From the NCBI GenBank assembly GCA_022813625.1, contig JAKLMB010000010.1, positions 744,001 to 808,000 on the forward strand: a stretch of 64,000 nucleotides of DNA. The letters run 5' to 3'. Made by a program: the position numbers and the translations under genes. Origin of the DNA: Aaosphaeria pasadenensis (Eukaryota > Ascomycota > Dothideomycetes > Pleosporales). The notes under the pieces are model-generated. The model had not been told where the DNA came from, did not search any database, and saw nothing but the letters and a program-made list of their open reading frames with translations. Shown here in pieces: positions 12,358-24,274 of the stretch (positions are counted from its first letter, which is position 1; every line of letters starts with the position of its first letter).

Positions 12358-13660
12358 AAACGCAAAAGAAAAATGCCGCCATGAATCGTGCGTGTAGTGT
12401 AAAGAAAAAGAAGCGCCGAAAGGGTGGTGAGTGGTGGTGATTTGAGATTCTGCTTTTTTGTTCTTTTTTGCGCCAGGGCGAGGCTCGTGCTGGTGCGTTC
12501 GGGGAAGGTGGAAGGTGGGATGGGGGTTCAGTGCGTTTCGTCTTTCGTCGCGTGGGCGGCGTTGAACGTGCGTTGCGTGGATGGATGGGATGTGGATGTG
12601 GTGGACGTGCGCGGGAAGGGTTTGGGAGTTCCCCGCGCGAGGCAGGCTAGGCTGGTTGGGGGAGGTAACTTGGAGATTGTGTCTTTTATCGAGCGGCGTT
12701 GGGCAGCGAGCGAGAGGGGGGGACGAGCGTGCGAGTGGGTGGTCGGCGAGTGTGTTCTGAGAGGAAAGAAAGACGAACAAGAGGATGTGAAAGAAACGTG
12801 AAAGGAGACATGCCTGCTGAAAGGGGGAGGAGGCTGGAGGTTGGGGATGTTGGAGGACGAGAAATCGCATATCAGACAAGACGCATCATCGTCGGCAGAA
12901 GGAAGCGGAAGCGGAAGCGGAAATGTACCTCGCAGTGTGGGGGACATTGATGGAAGAAGCAGAAGAACAAAGGCGGAAATGGGAATAACAAGGGAATTGA
13001 AAAATGGTTCCCGTTGGTAGGTCTGTCGGGTCGATGTCCATGTACCTACTGTGTATGAAACGGCCTGTCTGTTGGATGGATGTGCGCATGCATGCATGCA
13101 GCATGGCTGGCACGGTACGGTATTGTATGGTAATGGTATTCTACTGCGGCGTAATCGATAAGTGCGAGCATGGTGATGTGATGATATCGAGAGATAAAAG
13201 CAAATAACAATAACAACAATAATAATGCAGAAAGTCGGTAAGGGCCGCGGCAAACGCGAACAGAGTCACGGCCATTCATCCATGCTCATTCATGTAAGTA
13301 CCGCCGCGGGTGCGTGAGAAGATGATTGAAGTCGGACCGGCTCGGAGCATCGCATCTCGAATCGGTAGGTCGATAATGGGTAGATGATGTTGGTGAGAAT
13401 GGCGTATAGGCCAACGCCGAAACGCGTGGGAATGCGAGCAGAGATGAATACTACTCGTAGGAGTATGTATGTAGTATCATGCAGTCATGATCCCTATCCT
13501 TCGCTATGTTCCATGTTGCAGCGACACCCAGTGCATTATTCTTATTATTGTATTACAGCATCGTAGCTGTATTGAGTACAAGTAGACGAAAGGAGACGAG
13601 CGACGATAACAACCGAGACAACAGCCGGGTGCTGACAGACGCCAGACAGAGATTCAGACA

Positions 13661-13670
13661 TACCTAGGTA
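13661..13670. repeat. TACCTAGGTA palindrome
   Basis: Second exact copy of the 10-nt palindrome also seen at 12187-12196. It lies in non-coding DNA. Confidence 0.6.
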
Positions 13671-14138
13671 ACTCTCCTCTAACCGTGCCGTGTGTCTGTC
13701 TTCGTGTGTATGTACAACACCGTCCAGGTATCCAGGTATCCAAGTGAACGTATACTGTAGGTACCCCGGGGGTGGGTGTGCCGCATGAGTAGGTTCTGGT
13801 ATTTGTTTGCGCGCCACGCGATTCGTGCAGCCCCAGCGGGAAGCAGTTCCCGCGCCGCCTTCCCCATCCCCCCCCATTAATCCCGTTTCCCGAAGCGGCA
13901 TAAGACGAAACGCCAGAGCCAGATTGTCGGGTTTCCAGGGCGTAAAGCCAAGTGTCCGGTGGTGTGGCACGCTCTCTCTTACACAGTATGTACTCTCTCT
14001 TTCGTGGGATTGGTGCTCCGTATGCATGGAGGTATTGTATGGTATACTCCGTACACAGTGATAATACTGTCCAGTCCAGTCAAGTCCAGTCCAGTCCAGG
14101 TGAGGTGATGCCTCTCGCCCCAGCTCATGGGGATTGCA

Positions 14139-14211
14139 GCACAGAGATGTGCAGTGCACCGCAGCACAGCGCAACGCAACGCGACGCAACGCACTGCACA
14201 TCTCTCTGTGC
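14139..14211. other. Long inverted repeat / potential hairpin
   Basis: The left arm at 14139-14157 pairs with the right arm at 14191-14211. The core is 15 consecutive base pairs (AGAGATGTGCAGTGC against GCACTGCACATCTCT). Allowing a 2-nt bulge in the right arm extends the stem to 19 pairs. The 33-nt loop is a GCAACGC-rich repeat. It could be a structured RNA element, a fold-back rearrangement scar or a transcription-pausing hairpin. No poly-U tract follows, so it is not a classic terminator. Confidence 0.6.
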
Positions 14212-17200
14212 GCTCTGTCTGGGGATGGAGAGACCGATAGGGTTCGTCCCTGGACGCACTGTGTAGCACATGTATGAGCGAGCGGTCTGTGTCTGACCCT
14301 TTCCCTTCCCCTCCCCTCCCCCCTGGGTCACCGTCGCCATTCCAAAATTACCAACATTTCGGGATATGAGCTGTGACGAATGCCTGTCATCTTCTGCCTG
14401 TTGGTACGGGAGCCGTGCGAGCAGGACACATACACACACATACACACACCCACCTCTTTCAGCACCATGGGAGTTGGAGAGTTGGGTTTGTTGTTGGTTT
14501 GCTGAGGTGGGAGCGTCGACGTGGGATGTCCGTTTTCCATCTTGTCCCGTTTTGGGGGGTGCTTAAGATACGGTTCAGTCACGCTCACACATGCCCAGGT
14601 ATGTTACAGCGCACAGCCCAGCCTGGCTGGTCGTGAGAGAAAGAGAGTAAGCAGCCCCCCCGCAAGCGCGAACAAAAAGGAAAGGAAAAAGCAAAAAGGG
14701 CATGTTGCCTCAATAATCTCGTCGACCACGCAAGATATCGATAATAGATAGCAGCAACATCGAATGGACGGGACGGGTATCAGCCGCCCAGGAGGTCAGA
14801 CGTGTGCTTTGCGCTGTGGGAGGCACTGAACGGAGAAAGCTATACATGCCATGGGTACATTCCGAGCATGCATACTCCGGACTGCGGGTCACATTGCACC
14901 GCTTCGTGCGACGAACCTGGCGAGCACAACTCTCTCCCTTTAGCTAACTACCTAATAAACTTTTGCACACGACGGGGAACGAAGGGTTCTCCGCTTCATC
15001 AACGACTCAGGACTCTCCAAGTCGTACCGATGCACGGGAGAGCCGTGATGCGAGGTAGCACCTCCTGCAAAATGCTGAACATCAGCAAGGGCGGGCGTAG
15101 GTAATAGCAAAAATGCGTGATTGGCGATGCCAGCACACTTCGCGAGGCAGAGAAACCAGGTCAATCACTCTCCCTGAAGAGAAAAGGCGATCGCACGTCC
15201 GGGGAAGCTCATGGTGACACCCGGTTTGTTCGTTTTCGAGGATATCTGCAATCCCCTTGCCCTTAATGACTTTCCCTTTTCGTCCAGTGGTCCATTATTG
15301 CCCCGTTCGGAGTAACGTGTTTACATCAATTGAATTGCAGGTGAGAAGCGAAATCATGAGGATCTCGCGCTTAAGCAGGGTCGAGGACAGAGCATGCATA
15401 GTCCAGTCCATAGAGTGGAAGGTATGTAGGCAGAGAGGCTCGATGCCGGACAATAATACTCCGTTTACGGTCTCGACCTGGAGCCGCAGACAATTATCGC
15501 TGACTCCCAGCCAATGGAAGCGTGCAACAGTGGTGATTTACAAAACCTTTACTGCATTTTTGGACCCTGGCGGTGTCTGGCCGGTACATGTGGGGTTCTG
15601 CTGTGGGGGAAAAGATGGGCACAAGATGCATCAGCCGGACCCACGGACCGAGATACAGCTTGGAGGAAAAGAAAAAAAAATACTCTGCCTGGTCACGCGT
15701 TCCATGTAGGAGGGGGCGAAGAAAGTGAGGCCAGTCTGGGGAATTTGGAAATGGAAAATAGGACAATAATACGGTTGCGACAGGTCAAGTAACAGCCGAA
15801 GCCGGTCGAAGGGCAGGCAGGAAGACAAGGCACTTTGGATGAAATCGCAGAGATGCAGCCGGGCAAGCCATCGTGCAAGAGCCGTCGAACCTGGGGCATG
15901 GTAGCGATCGGCAGTGTCGAACAAAAAGGGTGGATTACAAGAAAAGCCACGCAGTGCGCTGCCATGACGGGGGGAGGCGACGGGTCACGATGTTGCGAAG
16001 CGTTTGTACAACTCATGAAACCGGTCGGTCATCACGCCGCATACAGTCAAAGAGGAGCGTCGCACATGATTCTCGTGCGGCGCAGTGATTCGACGGGGCG
16101 TCCAGATGACCTCGAGGACTTGAGATGGACGGCGGTTGACGTAGCATTTTCCCGCCCATTCGCGGTAACTAGGACGGCATCATTGTTGCGCGCGATTAGG
16201 GACGAGGTGACTCGAGATGTTCAGGTCCTGAGCTGGCAACTCCCCCGGGTAAACGTTTCTGTCTCAGACGCTCAGAGGGGAGGGATGGCGAGGGTCGCCG
16301 GCCACCACCTGTCCGCCCGCCCGCCGCCATCGCCATACATCGCCATCGCCATGCCATGCTTTCTCCGCAGCCAGGTCAGCGATCCTAGGATAGGGTGCCT
16401 GGAGGCGACCGCGTGCCCCAAACGTCAGCTTGGTAGCGTTCCCATGGGGTAATCTAGCTGGACAGACGGTGCCAAACCTGGCCAACAATCGCAGGTTGAT
16501 TCTCACTAGTTGTAAAACAGAGATACAAGCGGAGGTCCACCAGAGGGCGCGTCACCGAAAACAGCTCTCGAGGCGATACTTACTCACAGTGCTACTCCGT
16601 ACACAGTACACCAGTGGCGGAAAGCGGCATTGGGGCATGGGGAAGGGAAAGCAGTTACGGAATAACTAGTGACGAGATCACTAGTTACGAATAGGTGCGA
16701 ATAGGTAGGGTAAGGCCCAGCGGAAGATAAAAAACCCAATGGCTCATGTGATGGATTGCCGAGCGGAAACGTTTCGCACAGACGAGACGTGGGTAGGTAT
16801 TGTGACTTGCTTGTATGGAAGTGAGGCTCCCAGAGCCGTCTAGAGCCATATTGGGGGCGATGGGGAGATGGGGTACGAAAGCCCGGAAGGTTACCACCGA
16901 CGGGATCGTATACTGTGTAATTAGTGGTAATATTTGGATTGCATTGAAAACCTGGGGGCAATTATCGAGTTGAGTGACTCGAGATGAGGGATTGTAAGGT
17001 TGATGGAATGATAAGGCGGGAATTGAATTGGTAGGTGGTATCTGTCAGAGTCGAGGCTCGAGGCGAGGTTCGAACGGCGTGAGAGTGAGTACGAGTACAC
17101 CGGAGTGACCAACCAGTGGTGCCAGTTTAGAGAGTGATGAGCAGCGTGTCGGAATGGGCGACATGTTCTGGCCAGGTACCGTATTGTGTACGAGCAGGGC

Positions 17201-17692
17201 AGGTACCGCTAGGAAAGGAACGGTAACAGTATACTGGGGGAGGGACTCGAGGGAGCATTCAGAGTGGAGCAGCAGGTGTGGCTAGCAGTGGCAGTGAAGG
17301 TCAGTTGAGTGATGTGATGGGCTGGAATGACAGGATGGAGTTGAGTCTTGTCGAGTCTCGAGCGTTTGAGTGGAGTGAAGAGTGGAGTGGAGTGAAGGTG
17401 AAGTGGAGGATGTCAAGGTACGAGAGTACAAGGACAAGGTCACTTCCACTGTGTACTCTAACTCTCTCCTCCAACTTCTGATAGAAAATGACGCAGGGCA
17501 GGCGGCGGGAAACGGTCCGACAGTCGTAAAGTAATGAGTGTATGGTATTGAAAGATCTGCTGAGTCAACGCATACAAGGATTCGAGTAGAGTGGGGGCAA
17601 AGAGAGGAAGCTGGAGGATGCTGAGATGCTCAGGTGATGAATCTCTTTCGAGCCCCGAACCAGTCACGTTCTGGAGCGAAAGTCCCAGGACA

Positions 17693-17705
17693 GGGGGGGG
17701 GGGGG
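17693..17705 (+). repeat. Homopolymer G13
   Basis: Thirteen consecutive G on the plus strand in non-coding DNA. It is a candidate for G-quadruplex formation or replication slippage, and also a place where assembly length is unreliable. Confidence 0.85.
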
Positions 17706-19364
17706 ATTGGTAACAAACTCGTCTACCGGTATGTTACCAGCTGGCATAGTTACTTGTACTCGTAAAGTTTCGTCGGACCGGGCCCGCGCCAGCTTTGAAG
17801 ATGCACATGACAGCTTTTTGATGGGCTACTGTTGGAGGCTTTGGCAAATCATGGCGAATGAATTAGTTGGTAATTGCTGTACCATACTGTGGCAGATGTT
17901 ATTGATTGCTCGAATGAATGAATGATTGATTGATCCATCAAAGACACAACAACGTTAAGCGACGAGAACCCAACACGACACGACACGACGCGACACGAAC
18001 ACAAAACGACAAACGATGCAAGACAATGACTTGAAGATGTGATGAGATGGGATGGGATGGATGGATGAGAGGTACTCCGTAGCGAGTCAAAGGGTACCGG
18101 TACTCGACGATTCACAGGGCGAGGGTGACAATACCAATCGAAGAGAAATGAGCCAGGGGGAAAGGAATCCGACCAATGAGGTCGTCAGCCTTTTTCACTC
18201 ATTTTTCCCTTGTCTCTCTTTCTCTCTCTCTTCTGTTGTTGTTTTTGTTCTTCCGAGGGCTCTGGAAGGTGGGAAGGCGACGCGACCTGGCCCGCGCGGA
18301 TCCATCCCATGGCATGCCGGTCAAGTACCCTATCCTTACCAAAAGTTACTCTACCCTGCCCTGTCCTCCCCACGCCGAGACCTGCGACATTGTTGGAGAC
18401 AGCATGGCCCGCGCCCGCGCAGAAGAGAGGGTGGCAGAGCAGGACAAGACAGGGCAGGGCAGGGCAAGGTTGGAAACGCCATGTGTATGCGTGTTTTTGA
18501 ACAATAACGCAGGTGGTGGTGGTGGGCAAGGCAGGGCAGGGCAGACAAAGCGAGGTTAAAAAAAGCATGTTCAATTCATGTTCCCCGTCCCGATGGTAGG
18601 TATGGTATACTTGTGCTTTCTACATGTGCTTGCATGTGTCAACAAAGATGTCTGCTTCTGCCATGTGGTGCTGTTTCGGGATTTCTAGGGACTGTGGGTG
18701 GATGGGTGGATGGATGGAGGGAGGGCAGAGAGCCGAGGGAGGGTTGGAGGTTGGAGTCGGCGAGTTTGGTTGGGGCTGCTGTTGGAGATTGTACTTGTAC
18801 CGTGTTTGTCTGTTCACCGCCATGATTCCGATATATCTGCCGGTGGAGGTGGGAGGGAATGGGACCGAGGGTAGTATCCTGTCGCCTGTCCTGTATACCT
18901 CCCTCTTGAGTCTTGGGCATGATTACGGACGGCAACAGAGAGAAGAGAATCAGAAGCCCAAAGTCAATTACTCGTTACCTAGGCAGGGCAGACCGCAGGC
19001 ACGGTGACGGCGGAAGTAAAGCCGTTATAACAGCCGAACGATGTCGAAATTCTTGTTAATCTTGAGGAAGGTTTGGTATAATAACTCAAGGGGTGGGCGT
19101 AGGGGCCGTATGGTGTTCGGGTGAGGGTGGCCAGGGAGTAGATGGTATCAAAGAACGAGAGAGAGGGAGATGAGAAGGAAAGGGAAGAAATAAGGGCGCA
19201 TGTTGGGTTGAATTCCTTGACTGTCAGTTCAATTCAATCGAATCCAGTTCATTGCAGTTTGTTCAGTATCATCATCGTCCAGAGTAGAGTACTGTGTAGT
19301 ATCTAGTGAGTGCTGGTGGATGGGTACCGGCGAGGGCTAACATCGGCCGCCGTCTACGTAGCAG

Positions 19365-19385
19365 GTAAACCGTAAACCGTAAACC
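19365..19385. repeat. (GTAAACC)3 tandem repeat
   Basis: Three exact 7-nt units. This is one base-order step from telomere-like heptamers but is not a known telomere unit. It lies 0.74 kb from the CCCTAACAA array. Confidence 0.8.
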
Positions 19386-20120
19386 GTCCATCTTGCATGC
19401 AAAGCGTGGCAGACACACCCTCATACTCCCAGCGTCCACACCCACACGCAACAGACAACAGACAACACATAACACACACTGACACTCACACGCGCACATT
19501 CACCCACACCATCCATCACTTCCATCATTTCCACCATCCACCAAATGCAGCAGAATGCACAGACGGCAGACTCAGACAGAGCACAAGACGATGGGTGGAT
19601 GTAGGGCTTGAATGGCGAAAGATGCGGGCCAGTGTCGGCGCCAGCAGCCAGTGCCAGTCATCAGTCACCAGTGCCCTTCCAGTCCAGTGCCAGAGTGAAG
19701 ACGAATGAAAAGCAGTGCGTATTAATTCGTCAAACCGACACACAGACGTGTATTTGGTAATAGTGTACTCCGGAGTTTCTCTGGTCCTAGGTAGTCCTGG
19801 AAGATATTTGCTAGCATTTCCTACCTGTGTGTTTGTCAGTGAGTGTGTAATAACGATATCTAGCAAGTCAAGCAATTCTAGTAAGTCACAAGTAACTCTA
19901 GTTAGTGACGGTAGTCAGTGTAGAGTAACCCAGAAGAGGTAGTGAGGTATCCGTAGTGAGGATGCAAATTAGCAGGTCTGGCGGTCGGGCGGCGGACGCA
20001 ATCCCGGCGAGGCGATGCAGGGATGGGTGGATGGGATATGCCACCCCGACCCCCCCGATGGCCCCTACACCCACTACTTACACCCCCTACACTCACTACA
20101 CCCACCCTAAAGTGACCCCC

Positions 20121-20155
20121 CCCTAACAACCCTAACAACCCTAACAACCCTAACA
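20121..20155. repeat. Telomere-like CCCTAACAA array
   Basis: Nearly four tandem copies of CCCTAACAA; the reverse complement contains TTAGGG, the unit of most filamentous-fungal telomeres. The spacing is 9 nt, not 6, so it is not a canonical telomere. It lies within the gene desert, next to C-rich DNA on its left. Confidence 0.75.
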
Positions 20156-21102
20156 CACCCTTGGGCAACTGACTGTCCCCCTCCCCCTGTTACTTGTTAC
20201 TGAATGACCCTTGCCCAACTCACATCTTCTGCTTCTACTGCTGCGGCGTCTTTCTTTTCCTTATTGCAGGGATCCCATCTTCTCTCTAACTTACTTTACT
20301 TTACCGAGTACATTACCGTAATCCTACCCTAATACCTACTCTACTCTACTGTACTTGCCTACTCTACTACTCTAGTGTCGTGGGTTGCTAGTCAAAGTCT
20401 AGGTCCCTACCCCCAATTCGATTCCCTTCACATATGTACCCTTCAACCGCCCACCCTCATCCACATCCATAATCCACCCACACCTACACCTACATCTACA
20501 CCGACACCAACCTTACCTTACCTTACAACACACTTTCAACCTTCACTACAATAACCACTGCTCTCCCCGCCGTTCATTATTGTCGTCGTTGCTATCGTCG
20601 TTGTTGGTTTTGTGTTGCTGCCATCAGTATCATATACCCACTCCATCGCGCCTACCCGCCCACTCATACACCCACCTACCACTACCACCACCAACACCAA
20701 CATCATCGTCACCACCACCACCGACAACAAACACCCTCCTATCGACCTCACCGCCGATACCATCCTTCCTCACCGCATCCTCTCACCGTAACCATCGATC
20801 CTTTTTCCTCAAAAATCCATATGGGTTTGAGCATCCGCTCTTGACACCTGCCCGCAGCTCGATAGATCCGGCGTGCGATCTGTTGACGCAATCTGCTCCT
20901 TGGCTCTCTAGAACCCCAGACGAAAGCGGTTATTCCCCATCCCAAACCACCAATTTCGATACAGAAACATCGAACATCTATCCATATCCATATTTCCGAT
21001 CCCCAGGAACCGCCCGCGGACCTTTCAATTCTTCTCTCCTCCTCCTCGCCTTTTACGGCAGCGATCCTCCCCCAGATTCCTTCCCCACATCACATTCTCA
21101 AC
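20156..21102 (+). promoter_or_regulatory. Pyrimidine-rich upstream region of the DUF3295 gene
   Basis: A long C/T-rich stretch with CACCAC and CTACT-type runs precedes the start codon at 21103, as is common for fungal promoters and long 5' leaders. A 304-codon frame (20580-21494) crosses it. It is Pro/Ser-rich and overlaps the real first exon in another frame, so I treat it as leader sequence. Confidence 0.45.
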
Positions 21103-23076
21103 ATGCCTCTACACGCAGAACGTCCCATCGTCCGCGTCGAGCCCGGCTCGATGCACACAATAGAAACCAGAAATCCAGAGAATCTCTTTGGTCTATGGTC
21201 AGGTATGAGCCACCCATTCTCTATTCTTTGACATGCTTGGGAAAACAAAGTCCCCATCCCAATCCCAAGTTTCCAGCACCCTTTATTCTCTCCCGTCCGG
21301 CGCGCGCCAGCAGTCGTGTCCTCAGGGTCTACGCGCGCTTTGTTTCGCTCGCTGGACTTTCATATGACTGCAGACCGCTGCTCTACACTCCACTTTTTCC
21401 CCTCCGCTCGATTGTTTCAATTGCCACTGACACATGTGCTGCATTCAGTCTTCTCGAAATGTGCCATCGCCATGGAAGACGGCAAGCGATATGAAAACAT
21501 GGCCTGGAGATTGTGGTCCAGAGAAACCTTCTGCTGCGCACCTGATCCTCTCTTCGCTCCCCACTGGTCGTTCCAGCGAAAGCTTTCGGCCAATGACCGG
21601 GAAGCCGAACTTCCAGAACTCTCCTCTAGCGTCGCCTCGGATGATTCAAATCTCGAAAGCGCCGTCGCCTCAACCACCCGCTCCAACTCCTCCACCTCTC
21701 GACCTGACCTCCGCCGACACGATTCTGCCAACAGCCAGGCCCGTGGCAAGCACATCACTCCCACAGACCTCGAGAAGGTCGTGAGCTCGATACAGGAGAA
21801 GAAGAACATTGAGCCCCTCTCGCCCCTTCCCGCACAGCTCGCGCACACTCCGGCTCCCCAGGAGAAGAGCAGAGCCGTCCAAGATACGACTCCTCGTCCC
21901 TCGTCGCCTCCTGCCGCCCCTCGATTCGTCCCCACGGAATCGTCGACCTCAACCGTCGCCACCATCCTCGGTAGCGAGGATATGAGCCCCCCGGTCGGAT
22001 CCGATGTGAGCACATCGACAGATCTCAGCACCCACAGCGTCGTCCACGGCTTCGACCCCAGCCGCATCTCCACCTCCATCCGCTCCTGCACCAATCTCAA
22101 CCCCACTCCCATCCTCAAGAACAGTCTCCTCAGCTCCCGCCCGGAGCCGACCAAGGCTGAGCCAATGAAGAAGAAGCAGCCAGTCTTCACTCTCGGCGGC
22201 TCCTCCGACGAGGACAACACCAGCTCGTTCGAGGCCTCTTATATGGCCGGCCGGAGCTCGCTGTCCGAGAACCTCAAGAAGTCCACCCTCATGCGCAAGA
22301 CAGCCTCCTTCAAGAACGAGGTCTCGACCCGCACCTACCAGGAGGCAGTCTCCTCGGAGGAGAGCGAGGCCATTGAGAGCGCCATTGAGAGCGAGAGCGA
22401 GGAAGAAGACTCGGACGACAACGCCATCGAGGAAGAGGACTCCGAGGATGACTGGGAGGACGACAACGACAGCGGCCCATCCAGCGTGGTCGACAAGGAG
22501 ATGTTCCAGCGCGTCGACTCCAAGCCCAACCTCGTCTCCCGCCGCTCCATCCTCACGACTCTGATGAACGAGGGTGACCGCGCGCAGGCTCTCCAGAACG
22601 CTGCGTCCAAGTCCACTCCGGCCATCCGACGATCCAGGACCTCGACCCCCAACGGACCCTCCACCGGCACCTCTCCCCAGGAAGACAGCGGGTTGATGAT
22701 GCGCCAGCAGATCCCCCGCTCGAAGCCCATCATCATGACGACCTCCAACGTCCACCCGCCCATGCTCTCTCCTCGCACTACGCGCCGCAACATGCTGCAG
22801 ACGGAGCTGACGCAGTCTCTCCGCCAGAACCTCCTGTGGGAGAGGCAGCAGAAGAACGCGACCACCAACGCCGTCAACAAGCGTGTGCAGAGTGCCGTGT
22901 CCATCCCAGCTCTCCGCCGGGCGGCCACCACGAACGACATCAAGGGTCTCCACGCATTCCCCCAGCAGGCGGTCAACAGCAAGGCCCAGACTCCCAACGA
23001 GCCGGCCAAAAACAACTCTTCTTATAACGACTACTTTGACCAGGGCCTCCAGGAATACCACCAAAAAGGATGGTGA
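21103..23076 (+). CDS. AreA-N (DUF1752) / DUF3295 protein, Mks1-like
   Basis: Spliced model: exons 21103-21202 and 21449-23076 with a 246-nt intron, giving 575 residues. Residues 27-57 carry the short fungal AreA N-terminal/DUF1752 motif: NLFGLWSV then FSKCAIAMEDGKRYENMAWR. The intron falls inside it, and splicing restores the motif exactly. The rest is low-complexity with Ser/Thr/Pro-rich segments and a strongly acidic tract of Glu/Asp/Ser in the middle. A C-terminal DUF3295-like region follows (MLQTELTQSLRQNLLWERQQ onwards), ending in NDYFDQGLQEYHQKGW. Yeast Mks1, with the same N-terminal motif, is a negative regulator in retrograde and nitrogen signalling; that role here is inference. The gene stands alone at the right edge of the 16 kb desert. 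The family call is firm; molecular function is unknown. Confidence 0.88.
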
Positions 23077-24274
23077 TGGCCCTGCGTCCGCAACTTTCGA
23101 TTTCTAGCATTTATTCCAGCGGCATATATGGACTGGCATGGATCATTTGGTGTATGGCGTCCCTTTTTCTCTTTTATTAATGATTCTGCCCTTCTCTGTT
23201 TCTTCTTCGCCACTGCGTCCATACGCATTTATTTGTTCAGCAACGGACGACCGATTATGGGGGACAGTTCCCACAATCTCTTTGATACCACCACCACCAA
23301 GGGCGTCGAGTATGCCCACGAGGCTACGAGTTTCCTATCCTTTGTTCATCTTCTTCTTCCCCTCTTTGCCACATATCATTTTACCTTTCACATCATCACT
23401 GGACTATTGGGCGGGATACACAATCTGGGTGATCACTTCTGGGTTTTCAAAAGAAAGTTATACACGGCTCACGCCGGCTTTTGGGTGGGCAGGATTTACA
23501 CTGTTTACCGCGTCATTCTTGGAAGCACAGCGCGCCCCGACCGCTGGGTCTGTACTAGTATCTGCATTTTTTGTACTTTTACATCGAGTCGAGATGGGAC
23601 TTCTTAGAGCCCGGACTCGTTGGCGGCAAGCCACCTGACGAGCAGCATTTTCCTCGTCGCGACATTGTTTGGAATCACGGCCGAAGGGTGAGGTTTCAGA
23701 GAATGGAGAGAGAGAGTAATTAGTTGCAGTTCTTAATTAGGTACATACAAAACCTGAAATACAAAAAAAGCAGATAATTGATTCAAAACAAACTTGATCC
23801 TCCCTTCATTTTCTTGATACATCGTGACTTTCAATTTCCATCCTCGCAACACAAGGAGGAAGTCAGCCAGGAGAGAGAGGTGCCTGGGGCTGAGTGAAGT
23901 GCTCCGGATCCGCTCGCTGGCCTGCGAGCCCGCTCAGCCTTGCGTGTGGAGGGGTGGCCACTACCCCCAGGCGGTGACTCAATCCCTCCCACCTACCTAC
24001 CTATCGATAAACGCACGCAACTAGCTGCAGTACTTAGTTAGTTATTGGTAACAATAGCTGCAACTGTGTGTGTCTTCATTAGTCGAATTCGACTCATACA
24101 CACTCACATCCCTCACCAAACACTCCGTCAACAAGTGGCAAACGGAGCATCAACAATTATATTTCGATGCGATAAAGAGGACAAGTACCGCCACCGAACC
24201 TCCCCTCCGCTCATCAATAACGTATCAATCGAATCGAAATCGAAATCGACGGCAAGGTAAAATCAACACTGCAC
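23077..24274. other. Intergenic region between DUF3295 and CHY genes
   Basis: It contains the 3' UTR of the upstream gene and the promoter of the zinc-finger gene. Frames of 159-166 codons at 23128-23638 are hydrophobic, Phe/Ser-rich translations of pyrimidine-rich DNA with no family resemblance. A short ACCT repeat lies near 23990-24004. Confidence 0.45.

Larger units (their letters stand above)
9661..14138. other. Gene desert, part 2 (microsatellite-rich)
   Basis: No supported gene. The longest frame (12528-13253, minus, 241 codons) is rich in Pro/Ser/His/Thr from low-complexity sequence and matches no family I know. The stretch carries GTAT, CA and ACCT short tandem repeats and the TACCTAGGTA palindromes listed separately. 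Confidence 0.5.
14212..20120. other. Gene desert, part 3
   Basis: No supported gene. The longest frame (15835-16452, plus, 205 codons) has no recognisable domain. Low-complexity features include a run of 13 G at 17693-17705, CAGGG repeats around 18.45-18.55 kb, and GTAAACC units at 19365-19385. No tRNA cloverleaf was recognised. Confidence 0.5.

Noticed and set aside
12528..13253. 241-codon minus-strand frame in the gene desert
   Set aside because: Composed of low-complexity Pro/Ser/His/Thr translation; no domain, no intron-aware extension found.
15835..16452. 205-codon plus-strand frame in the gene desert
   Set aside because: No recognisable family; overlapping frames on both strands of similar length.
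17040..17110. GGTTCGAA resembling a tRNA T-arm
   Set aside because: No matching acceptor stem, anticodon arm or A-box could be found around it.
20580..21494. 304-codon frame upstream of the DUF3295 gene
   Set aside because: Overlaps the true first exon in another frame and is poly-Pro/Ser; most likely leader DNA.
21949..23064. 371-codon minus-strand frame opposite the DUF3295 gene
   Set aside because: Val/Gly/Leu/Arg-rich shadow of a Ser/Thr/Pro-rich real gene; no family motif.
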